From: Vicinamibacterales bacterium
Lineage (GTDB): Bacteria > Acidobacteriota > Vicinamibacteria > Vicinamibacterales > Fen-181
Length of the DNA stretch: 42,878 nucleotides
Direction: 5' to 3'
Assembly (NCBI GenBank): GCA_036504215.1
Contig: DASXVO010000060.1
Span: 1-42,878 of the forward strand
In this document: piece after piece, positions 8,301 to 15,570 of the stretch
How positions within the stretch are numbered: the first letter of the stretch is position 1
Layout: the number at the start of each line of letters is the position of its first letter
Made by a program: the position numbers and the translations under genes
Notes under the pieces: model-generated
The model's input: only the letters and a program-made list of their open reading frames with translations
Databases searched by the model: none
Told to the model about the DNA's origin: nothing

Positions 8301-9075
8301 GGGAAACGCCATCAAGTTCACGGAGATCGGCAGCGTCGCGCTGCGCGTGTCGGACCTCGCCCGGCATCCACACGAGGTGACCCTCCGCCTGTCGGTCCGT
8401 GACACCGGTATCGGCATTCCCGCCGACAAGCTGACGGAGGTCTTCGAGCCGTTCACCCAGGCCGACGAATCGACCACTCGTCGGTACGGCGGGACCGGCC
8501 TGGGACTGACGATCACCGCGAGACTCGTGCGGTTGATGGGTGGTGAGATCTTCGTGGAAAGCCTGGCGGGCAAGGGCAGCACCTTCTCCTTCACGGTCCG
8601 GCTGGGCCTCGTGCTGGCGCCGTCGGCGCAGGAGGTGGCGCCGATCGCCGTGCCGCCGCCCCCCAGTACCGTCGTCGCGCCGGAACCGCTGCGCGTGCTG
8701 GTGGCCGAGGACAACCTGGTCAATCAGCGTCTCATCGGGCGCCTGTTGCAGAAGTGGGGCCACGAGGTCACGATCGTCTCGACGGGAGAGCTGGCGGTCG
8801 AGGCGGTGGGGCGCCAACAGTACGACCTCGTGCTGATGGACGTGCAGATGCCGGGGATGGACGGGTTCGAGGCGACCCGGATCATCCGGTCGCAGGAAAC
8901 GCCCTCGGGAAGACACCTGCCCATCGTCGCCATCACGGCCCACGCCATGAAGGGCGACCGGGAACGCTGTCTGGCCGCCGGCATGGATGGCTACCTGTCG
9001 AAACCCATTGAATCAACCCAGTTGCGCCGCGTACTCGACCAGTCGATTCACGGCCGGCCGAGCACAATCGCCTGA
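5383..9075 (+). CDS. hybrid sensor histidine kinase with Reg_prop sensor
   Basis: This 1230-residue one-piece sensor begins with a signal region (about residues 28-44). Then come some 14 Reg_prop-type blades (repeats of the form EDRDGxxWIGT) forming a double beta-propeller to about residue 640, a Y_Y_Y immunoglobulin-like domain (about 655-755), one membrane span (about 766-787), a coiled-coil linker, HisKA with phospho-acceptor His858 in SHEIRTPMNG, HATPase_c with N975 in NLLGNAIKF and G-boxes DTGIGIP and GGTGLGL, and a C-terminal receiver with Asp1153 in LMDVQMPG. There is no DNA-binding or HPt domain, so signal must pass to a partner elsewhere. The GTG at 5383 has GGAGG upstream; an ATG at 5464 is the alternative. 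The position between peptidase genes suggests it senses the peptides or polymers they act on. Confidence 0.92.
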   Translation: MVGNRQKAVGWNARGRAARTRRRGLFAMGVWLVLTATVRPAAALDPRIGLTQFHTLTWQIENGLPQNSVQAVLQSRSGYLWLGTQAGLARFDGVRFVVFDRSNTPAFQRENVRALAEDRDGAIWIGTDSGVLRYRNERFTRLGTADGLPNEQVRSLLVDHRGVLWAGTLSGVCQIRNGKVDVSAAASGSPNQATLRIDESRDGTVWFATANGLYLYRQDHFERLGLADGLPDLVVFDVHQDRDGVVWIGTSRGLARMAGDRRIALSPLPVDDSVHTIWEDREGTLWLGLERRGIARVQKGRFEICGKAQGLAGNYAVDFLEDRHGNMWVGLFDAGLVCLRQTPFSGFGVREGLPSDDVQTILQSSDGTVWIGSNGGGLSATANGQVRTFTAKQGLADDIIMALGEDRDGTLWVGTPLGLSRIRRGRIETLPDPDHVLQGGVRAVAISAEGALWIGTNAGGLCALSGGRLQAVRLAGDPVSPGIQALLLARNGVLWVGGSRGLTRIQDGRAKTFTTADGLGDNFVLSLFEDEKGAIWAGTFGGGLNRVKDGIRTIAVREGLYDAAVFTILDDGAGNFWMSCNKGIYKVAKADLDAVADGRRGHLDSIGYGVADGLRGAEGNGGSQPCAWRMRDGHLWFAGIRGAVIVDPKPMVVAPPPPLLEQVSYDRRVVDPTNGMVLPPGSGQLEFQYTALDFRAPQGVQFRYRLEGFDSEWVDAGTRRTAFYTNVPPGSYAFHVSARNKDGSWNPRAATLAFRLRPHYYQAAWFYVLCIIVALLGATGIYGLRVRGMKARQRRLAHLVDKRTHALRVEIEGRRQTQIRLEEEIAERRQVQEELARAMARAEAANQAKGTFLANMSHEIRTPMNGILGMTELLLDTPMSADQRDQLDMVRGSAQSLLTVINDVLDFSKIDAGRLELESLAFGLRDLIDDTMRSFDVLASDRGLDLTWAVDESVPDTVIGDPGRIRQVLNNLLGNAIKFTEIGSVALRVSDLARHPHEVTLRLSVRDTGIGIPADKLTEVFEPFTQADESTTRRYGGTGLGLTITARLVRLMGGEIFVESLAGKGSTFSFTVRLGLVLAPSAQEVAPIAVPPPPSTVVAPEPLRVLVAEDNLVNQRLIGRLLQKWGHEVTIVSTGELAVEAVGRQQYDLVLMDVQMPGMDGFEATRIIRSQETPSGRHLPIVAITAHAMKGDRERCLAAGMDGYLSKPIESTQLRRVLDQSIHGRPSTIA

Positions 9076-9095
9076 ACAACTCCCGGAGGCCCATC

Positions 9096-10457
9096 GTGAT
9101 CCATCGCTGGTCCCGTGCTCTGCTCGCCCTCTGTCTCGCCGCCGCCGCCACGCCCGGCACCGCTCAGCAGAACCCGCCGTCGTTCCACGCGCGGATCGAC
9201 CGCGCGTCGAGCGACGTGATGACGAAGGTCATCGCGTGGCGTCGCGATTTCCATCAGCATCCCGAACTCGGAAACCGGGAGGTGCGGACGGGAAAGGTGG
9301 TTGCCGACCATCTCAGGAGCCTGGGGCTCGACGTCCGCGCCAACATCGCCCGCACCGGTGTCGTTGGCGTGTTGCGGGGCGGCAAGCCAGGTCCCGTCGT
9401 GGCGCTTCGCTCCGACATGGACGCACTGCCGGTCACCGAGGAGTGTGAGCTGCCGTTCAAGTCCAAGGTCCGCACCGAGTACAACGGGCGCGAGGTGGGC
9501 GTGATGCACGCCTGCGGCCACGACGCGCACATGGCGATGCTGATGGGAGCCGCCGAGGTGTTGGCGGCGATGAAGGCCGACCTCCCCGGCACGGTCGTCT
9601 TCGTCTTTCAGCCCGCCGAGGAGGGCGCGCCGAGCGGCGAGGACGGCGGGGCGACGGTGATGATCAAGGAGGGCGCGCTCGACCAGCCGAAAGTCGATGC
9701 GATCTTCGCCCTGCACGTCTTTCCCTACCCGACCGGATCGATCGTCTTCCGGCCTCGCGGCCTGATGGCGTCCAGCGACACGGTGCGCATCGAGGTGCGC
9801 GGACGCCAGACGCACGGCGCGCTGCCATGGGCCGGTGCCGACCCGATCGTCGCCGCTTCGCAGATCGTCCTGGGGCTTCAGACCATCATCAGCCGCCAGA
9901 CCAACCTGACGACCGCGCCCGCGGTCATCACGATCGGCATCATGCAGGCCGGCAATCGCGCCAACATCATCCCGGACGAGGCGAGGCTCGAGGGCACGGT
10001 GCGCACGTTCGACCCGGCCATGCGGACCAAGATCCTCGATGACATCCGGCGAACCGCCACCGGCATCGCGCAGGCGGCCGGAACCACGGCGGAGGTTCAG
10101 TTCGTCGACGGGAACCCGTCCGTTTACAACGACCCCGCGTTGACCGAGCGGATGACTCCGTCGCTCAAGCGGGTCGTCACCGGTGAGTTCGACCCGAACA
10201 GTGCCGTGACGACGACGTCCGAGGACTTCGCGGAGTACCTGCAGAAGGTGCCGGGCATGATGTTCTTCCTGGGCGTCTCGCCGAACGGAACCGACCCGTC
10301 GAAAGTCGAGCCGAACCACTCGCCGCGATTCTTCGTGGACGAGGGCGCTCTCGTCACCGGCGTCCGGGCGCTGGCGAGCGTTGCGGTCGACTACCTGAGC
10401 GGACGGTCTCGTTCCGGTGTCACTCCTGTCGAAGGGCGGTCAGCGGATCGACGCTGA
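9096..10457 (+). CDS. M20D amidohydrolase (N-acyl-amino-acid hydrolase type), secreted
   Basis: This 453-residue protein has a signal peptide (RALLALCLAAAATPGTAQ). Catalytic elements of the M20D/HipO/IAA-amino-acid hydrolase family are present: C140 and H142 in HACGHDAH, E175-E176 in FQPAEEG, H207 in LHVFP and the late metal-binding His in PNHSPRF, with the dimerisation domain between. It should release amino acids from N-acyl (for example acetyl, benzoyl or peptide) conjugates at a dinuclear metal site. The GTG start is preceded by GGAGG at good spacing, 20 bp after the kinase stop, so it may be co-transcribed with it. Its last 38 bp overlap the end of the convergent permease gene. Confidence 0.9.
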   Translation: MIHRWSRALLALCLAAAATPGTAQQNPPSFHARIDRASSDVMTKVIAWRRDFHQHPELGNREVRTGKVVADHLRSLGLDVRANIARTGVVGVLRGGKPGPVVALRSDMDALPVTEECELPFKSKVRTEYNGREVGVMHACGHDAHMAMLMGAAEVLAAMKADLPGTVVFVFQPAEEGAPSGEDGGATVMIKEGALDQPKVDAIFALHVFPYPTGSIVFRPRGLMASSDTVRIEVRGRQTHGALPWAGADPIVAASQIVLGLQTIISRQTNLTTAPAVITIGIMQAGNRANIIPDEARLEGTVRTFDPAMRTKILDDIRRTATGIAQAAGTTAEVQFVDGNPSVYNDPALTERMTPSLKRVVTGEFDPNSAVTTTSEDFAEYLQKVPGMMFFLGVSPNGTDPSKVEPNHSPRFFVDEGALVTGVRALASVAVDYLSGRSRSGVTPVEGRSADRR

Positions 10458-12876
10458 GCGCCCGGCGCGCGGGGACGTAGCAGGCCACGGCTGCCACCAC
10501 CACGAGCAGCGCCGGGACGCCGAGGAAGACGACCGGGTCGGTGGGCGAGATGCCGAACAGCATGAAGGCAATGAGCCGGCCCGCGACCACCGACACGGCG
10601 AGGCCGAGCCCGACGCCGATGCCCGACAGCACGAATCCCTGTCGCATGACGAGTCGCAAGATGTCCTGCGGTGATGCGCCAATGGCGACGCGGATTCCGA
10701 CTTCCTGCGTCCGGCGGCTCACCGAGTACGCCATCACGCCATAGAGACCGAGCGCGGCGATGATGCCGGCCAGGAGTCCAGCCGGGCCCGCCACCGTCGC
10801 TGACAGCCGGGGACCCAACATCGACCGTTCCATGAACTGGTCCATGGTCTTCGTGTCGAAGATCGGCATGTTCGGATCGATCGATTGCACCTCGCGCCGC
10901 ACCGCGGCCAGCGTCGTGTGCAGGTCACCGCGATAGTGGACGACCATGGACACGCGCGGGCGCGGCCGCTGGTCGTACGGCACGAACAGATAGGGCGTCG
11001 GCCTTTCGGCGAGTTGGCGGTACTTCCCGTCGGCCGCCACACCGACCACCTGCATGAACGGGCCGTTCGGGATGTCGTACTGCACCCGCTTGCCAATCGG
11101 GTTCTGGCCCGGCCAGAACTGCCGGGCGAACTGTTCGTTGACGATGGCCACCGGGAGCGACGACGCCGTGTCGTGCTCGGTGAATGCCCGGCCCTGCCGA
11201 AGCGGCGTTCCCATCGTCCTGAAGTACTCGCTATCGACGGTGGACGCCAACGTCTGCTCCTTGCTGTTGCCCTTGCGGCCCGTACGGCCTTCGACGATGA
11301 CGTCGCCTCCGGAACTGCTGAAGTCGAGCGGCACCCATCGCGCGATCGTCGCCGCCTGGATGCTGGGCAGATGGCGCACCCGGGCCAGCAGCACCCTGTA
11401 GAACTGCCTCGCGCGTTCATCGTCGTACCCGAGGAGGCTCGGGCTGAAGGACATGATCACGCGGTTGTCCGTGCGGAAGCCGGGGTCGATGGTCCTGGCA
11501 CCGCCGATGCTGCGGGCGCACAGTCCCGCCACGATGAGGAGCACGAGCGACGCGGCCACCTGCCCGACTACGAGTACGTTGGCCAGCGTGAAGCGCCGGT
11601 GGGACGGGTCGTGCGCCGCGCTCGACTTGAGCGCAGGGACGAGGTCGCCGCGCGAGACGCGCAACGCCGGCAGCAGGCCGAATGCGATGCCCGCCAGCAG
11701 TGAGATGCCGAGCGTGAACAGCACGACCCGGGCGTCCGTCTGGAAGTCGAAGACAATCGGGATGTCGGTCGGCACCTGGATCGAGCCGACGTACTGCGCT
11801 GCCATCGATCCGGCGAGCAGGCCGACGCCGCCGGCCAGCAGCGCAAGCAGCACCGATTCGACGAGCAACTGACGCACGATCTGCCCGCGGCTGGCTCCAA
11901 GCGCGGCCCGCATCGCGATCTCCTTGCGTCGCGTCGACGACCGTGCGAGCAGCAGGTTCGCGACGTTCGCGCAGGCGATGAGCAGCACCAGGGCGGTCAG
12001 GCTCATGAAGATCCACGCCAGGCGGTTGGAGTCGCCGGCGATCTCCACCTCGGGGCGCGTGTCCAGCTCGCGGAAGACATGCGCCGTGACATCGCGATTG
12101 CTCTGCGGGTATGCAGTCGCGAGTCTGCCGGCAATCGTTCGGACTGCGGCCTGGGCCTGTTCGACCGTGCCGCCGGGGCGCAACCGGCCGATCATCCGGA
12201 ACTCGCGGTTGTCGCGCGAAGCCAGCGCCACGTCGTAGCCGGTGGCCAGCCTCGGCATCATCGAGATCGGCACCCACAGGTCCGACCCGAAGTAGACGGA
12301 GTACACGCCGTGAAACTCGGGTGCCGCCACCCCGACCACCGTGAACGGCTGGCCGCTCAGCACGACCGACCGGCCCACGATGCCGGGGTCGGCCTGGTAA
12401 CGTCGCTGCCAGATCCGATGGCTCAGCACGACGACCGGATCGCGCCCCATCGACGCGGCCTCTTCGGGCCGGATGCCTCGGCCGAGCGCGAGACGCGGCC
12501 GCACGACCTGGAAGAAGTTGCCGCTCACTGCCTCCCCGTAGATGCGGCTCGCGTCCTGGCCGATCTGGCCCACGGCGCATTCGACCAGTCCGTAGGACGC
12601 CAGGCCGTCGAACGTCTTCTCCGCCGCGTAGTCCTGGTACTCGACGTACGGGAATGCGTCGTAGTAGGGACCGTTGCTGGTTCTGCTGTAGATCGACACC
12701 AGCCGATCCGGCGCCTCGACCGGGAGTGGTCGCCAGAGCAGGCTGTTGAACATCGAGAAGAGCGCGCTGTTTGCGCCGATGCCGAGGCCGAGCGACAGCG
12801 CAGCCACGACCGTGAACAGCGGGTTCCTCGCGAGAAGACGAATTCCCTGGCGGATGTCCCGGTAGATAGCGCCCAC
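10420..12876 (-). CDS. ADOP-type ABC transporter permease (FtsX/MacB_PCD)
   Basis: The 818-residue protein has an N-terminal membrane segment in FTVVAALSLGLGIGANSALF, a MacB-type periplasmic core (about residues 45-260), a first FtsX domain (about 285-400, three spans plus the start of a fourth), a second periplasmic core (about 450-680) and a second FtsX domain (about 690-805) ending PARRALSVDPLTALRQE. This duplicated architecture without a fused ATPase is the ADOP pattern common in Acidobacteriota. MacB-like permeases usually work in extrusion or mechanotransmission rather than import; the substrate is unknown. No ATPase gene is adjacent. The GTG start has GAGGTG about 5 nt upstream. It is divergent from a second ADOP gene of identical length. 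Confidence 0.9.
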   Translation of the reverse strand: MGAIYRDIRQGIRLLARNPLFTVVAALSLGLGIGANSALFSMFNSLLWRPLPVEAPDRLVSIYSRTSNGPYYDAFPYVEYQDYAAEKTFDGLASYGLVECAVGQIGQDASRIYGEAVSGNFFQVVRPRLALGRGIRPEEAASMGRDPVVVLSHRIWQRRYQADPGIVGRSVVLSGQPFTVVGVAAPEFHGVYSVYFGSDLWVPISMMPRLATGYDVALASRDNREFRMIGRLRPGGTVEQAQAAVRTIAGRLATAYPQSNRDVTAHVFRELDTRPEVEIAGDSNRLAWIFMSLTALVLLIACANVANLLLARSSTRRKEIAMRAALGASRGQIVRQLLVESVLLALLAGGVGLLAGSMAAQYVGSIQVPTDIPIVFDFQTDARVVLFTLGISLLAGIAFGLLPALRVSRGDLVPALKSSAAHDPSHRRFTLANVLVVGQVAASLVLLIVAGLCARSIGGARTIDPGFRTDNRVIMSFSPSLLGYDDERARQFYRVLLARVRHLPSIQAATIARWVPLDFSSSGGDVIVEGRTGRKGNSKEQTLASTVDSEYFRTMGTPLRQGRAFTEHDTASSLPVAIVNEQFARQFWPGQNPIGKRVQYDIPNGPFMQVVGVAADGKYRQLAERPTPYLFVPYDQRPRPRVSMVVHYRGDLHTTLAAVRREVQSIDPNMPIFDTKTMDQFMERSMLGPRLSATVAGPAGLLAGIIAALGLYGVMAYSVSRRTQEVGIRVAIGASPQDILRLVMRQGFVLSGIGVGLGLAVSVVAGRLIAFMLFGISPTDPVVFLGVPALLVVVAAVACYVPARRALSVDPLTALRQE

Positions 12877-13101
12877 AGTGCACCTCGGCTTTGAGGAGGT
12901 TGATCACTCCGGAAGAGATCTACGCGAAAGCCGTGCCCGACTTCGATGTTCAGCTAACATACTTACCAGAAAACACTTGCGGCCGTGCGTGGACCGCTGG
13001 CCGGGTGGCCAACTGTTCGGCCGCGCTCGGATCAGTTCGGAAACGGACAGTCGGGCAGCCTCGCCGCAACGAACGCTCGATCGATTTCGTCTAACTCGAA
13101 C
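12877..13101. other. divergent intergenic region between two permease genes
   Basis: A 225-bp region separates the start codons of two oppositely oriented ADOP permeases and must carry both promoters. It contains the only AT-rich patch nearby (around 12950-12975, with TAACAT and CATACT), a reasonable place for -10 elements. I cannot identify paired -35/-10 boxes on either strand with confidence, and no clear operator palindrome is visible. Confidence 0.4.
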
Positions 13102-15558
13102 ATGCGAGACCTGTCGTTTGCCGTCCGGTCCCTCTGGAAAGACAAGGCGTTCAGCGTCGCGACGTTCCTGACGCTGGCGCTCTGCATCGGGGCCAACACG
13201 GCCCTGTTCGGCATCGTCCACTCGGTGCTGTTGAAACCGCTGCCGGTGCCGCAGCCGGACCGGCTCGTCTTCCTCCACAACAGCTACCCCAGGGCTGGCG
13301 CCGAACGCGGGAGCAGCGGGGTCCCTGACTATTTCGACCGCGTCGTCAAGATGACCACGCTCGACTCCCTCGCGCTCTACAACACACGCAACCGCGCGAC
13401 CGGCGAGAGCGGCCGGCCCGAACGGGTGCTGGTCATGGGCGTGACTCCGTCGTACTTCCGTGTCGCCCGCGTCCAGGCCGAGCGCGGCCGCACGTTCACC
13501 GAGCAAGAAGGGGAACTCGGCCACGAAGACCGCGTGATCCTCAGCCACGCCTATTGGCAGGAGCGCTACGCCGGCGACCCGGGCGTCGTCGGGCGGCAAT
13601 TGCGCCTCGACGGCCGACCCTACACCATCGTCGGCGTGATGGGGAAGGAGTTCCTGTTCATGGAGCCCGACGCGCGGCTCTGGATACCCCTCGCCTTCAC
13701 GGCGGAGCAGAAGTCCGACGACAATCGCCACAACAACAGCTGGGACAGCGTCGGCCGGTTGCGTGACGGGGCGACGATTGCGCAAGCGCAGGCGCAGGTT
13801 GACCTGATCAACGCCGGTGACATGGACCGCTTTCCGGCGATGAAGGAACTGCTGGTGAACGCGGGCTTCCGCACGATCGTGCTGCCGCTGCAGGACGACC
13901 TCGTCCGCAACGTCAAGAGCCGGCTGTACCTGTTATGGGGCGGCACGCTGCTGGTCCTGCTGATCGGGTGCGTGAACGTCGTCAACCTGGCGTTGGTGCG
14001 GTCTCACGCGCGGCTGCGCGACCTGGTCACGCGGCTCGCGCTCGGCGCCGGCCGCTTCGCGATCGTCAGGCACTTGCTGACAGAGAGCATCCTGCTCACG
14101 TTCGTGAGCGGACTGGCCGGCCTGATGCTCGGGTGGGGCAGCCTCCGCCTGCTCGGTCGTCTCGACCTGGAGCGGATTCCCCGCGGCGCCGAGATTGGCC
14201 TCGACCTCGTGACGGTGACTGTCACGATGGGACTGGCCGTGCTGCTCGGCGCGGTGATTGGCGCCTTCCCCATCGCGAACACCTTCGGCGTCAATCTCAG
14301 CTCGGTGTTTCACGAAGGGGGCCGGACGGGCACCGCTGGACGCGGACCGCGGCTGCTTCGGCGGGCGCTCGTCGTCACGCAGGTGGCAGTGGCGTTCGTG
14401 CTGCTGATCGGCACCGGCCTGCTGGCCGCCAGCTTCCGCCAGATCCTGGCGATTGACCCGGGCTTCGATCCCAGACAGGTGCTGACGGCAAGCGTGAGGC
14501 TCCCGGTCGAGCGGTACAAAGGCGATCCGGAACTCCGCGCGTTTGCCGATGAAGCCGTGCGGCGCGTGCGCGCCATCCCTGGCGTGACCCACGCCGGCAT
14601 CACGAGTTCGATCCCGCTCGGCGACAATCACAGCGACAGCGTGATCCTGGCCGAGGGATACCAGATGAAACCGGGCGAGTCGATCCTCTCGCCGACTCGC
14701 GTCGAGGCGAGCGCCGGTTACTTCGAGGCGATGCGCATCCCGCTCCAGCACGGACGCTATTTCGACGGTCGCGACGGGGCCGGGTCACAGCACGTGATCA
14801 TCGTGGATACGCGGCTGGCGCGGCGGTTCTGGCCGAACCAGAATCCCGTCGGCCGTCGGATGTATCGGCCAAGCGTCGCTGAAGATCTGCTCGCCGCCAC
14901 CGCGAAGACAGACTGGCTGACCGTGGTTGGCGTCGTCGGCGAGGTGAAACAGGACGCGCTCGTCGCGGCGAAGGCGCCGGTTGGTGCGTACTACCTTCCG
15001 GCCACGCAGGAGACGATCCGGGCGGTGACCTTCGCCGTCCGCGGCGCCGGCGATGTCAAGGCGTTGTCATCCCCGCTCAGGAAGACCATCGCGGGGCTCG
15101 ACCCCGAACTCCCGGTCTTCTCGATCAGGACGATGGAGCAGGTGACCGACGACTCGCTGGTGACGCGCCGCTGGCCGGTGTTCCTGTCGATGGGGTTCGG
15201 CGTCGTGGCGCTGCTGCTCTCGGCAGTCGGCATCTACGGCGTACTCGCGTACCTCGTCACCCAGCGCACGAAGGAGATCGGGATCCGGATGGCGCTCGGC
15301 GGCACGCCGCGAACCGTCGTCGACCTCGTGTTGAGGGAAGGGGTGGCCCTGTTGCTGGTCGGATTTGCGACCGGCGCGATCGGGCTGGTGGCGCTGCGGC
15401 GGGCGCTCGAGACGCAGCTGTACGGCATACAGGCCAGCGATCCTGGCGTGCTGGCGATCGCCACGCTCGTGCTTGGCTCGGTGGCGATGCTGGCGTGTGC
15501 GATCCCCGCGCGCCGCGCCACGCGCATCAACCCGGTGCTCGCGCTGAACAGGGACTGA
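13102..15558 (+). CDS. ADOP-type ABC transporter permease (FtsX/MacB_PCD)
   Basis: This is a second 818-residue duplicated orphan permease with the same layout as its divergent neighbour: N-terminal span (FLTLALCIGANTALFGIVHS), periplasmic core, FtsX domain (about 285-400), second core, and a C-terminal FtsX domain ending PARRATRINPVLALNRD. The frame is open from 12985, but the conserved protein starts at the ATG at 13102 (MRDLSFAVRSLWKDKAF), so the upstream 39 codons are discarded although no strong ribosome-binding site precedes that ATG. The two permeases clearly share a family but differ in most residues, so they are paralogues and not a recent duplication. The gene ends 12 bp before the convergent S9 peptidase stop. 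Substrate unknown. Confidence 0.9.
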   Translation: MRDLSFAVRSLWKDKAFSVATFLTLALCIGANTALFGIVHSVLLKPLPVPQPDRLVFLHNSYPRAGAERGSSGVPDYFDRVVKMTTLDSLALYNTRNRATGESGRPERVLVMGVTPSYFRVARVQAERGRTFTEQEGELGHEDRVILSHAYWQERYAGDPGVVGRQLRLDGRPYTIVGVMGKEFLFMEPDARLWIPLAFTAEQKSDDNRHNNSWDSVGRLRDGATIAQAQAQVDLINAGDMDRFPAMKELLVNAGFRTIVLPLQDDLVRNVKSRLYLLWGGTLLVLLIGCVNVVNLALVRSHARLRDLVTRLALGAGRFAIVRHLLTESILLTFVSGLAGLMLGWGSLRLLGRLDLERIPRGAEIGLDLVTVTVTMGLAVLLGAVIGAFPIANTFGVNLSSVFHEGGRTGTAGRGPRLLRRALVVTQVAVAFVLLIGTGLLAASFRQILAIDPGFDPRQVLTASVRLPVERYKGDPELRAFADEAVRRVRAIPGVTHAGITSSIPLGDNHSDSVILAEGYQMKPGESILSPTRVEASAGYFEAMRIPLQHGRYFDGRDGAGSQHVIIVDTRLARRFWPNQNPVGRRMYRPSVAEDLLAATAKTDWLTVVGVVGEVKQDALVAAKAPVGAYYLPATQETIRAVTFAVRGAGDVKALSSPLRKTIAGLDPELPVFSIRTMEQVTDDSLVTRRWPVFLSMGFGVVALLLSAVGIYGVLAYLVTQRTKEIGIRMALGGTPRTVVDLVLREGVALLLVGFATGAIGLVALRRALETQLYGIQASDPGVLAIATLVLGSVAMLACAIPARRATRINPVLALNRD

Positions 15559-15570
15559 CCTGCCTCCCTC

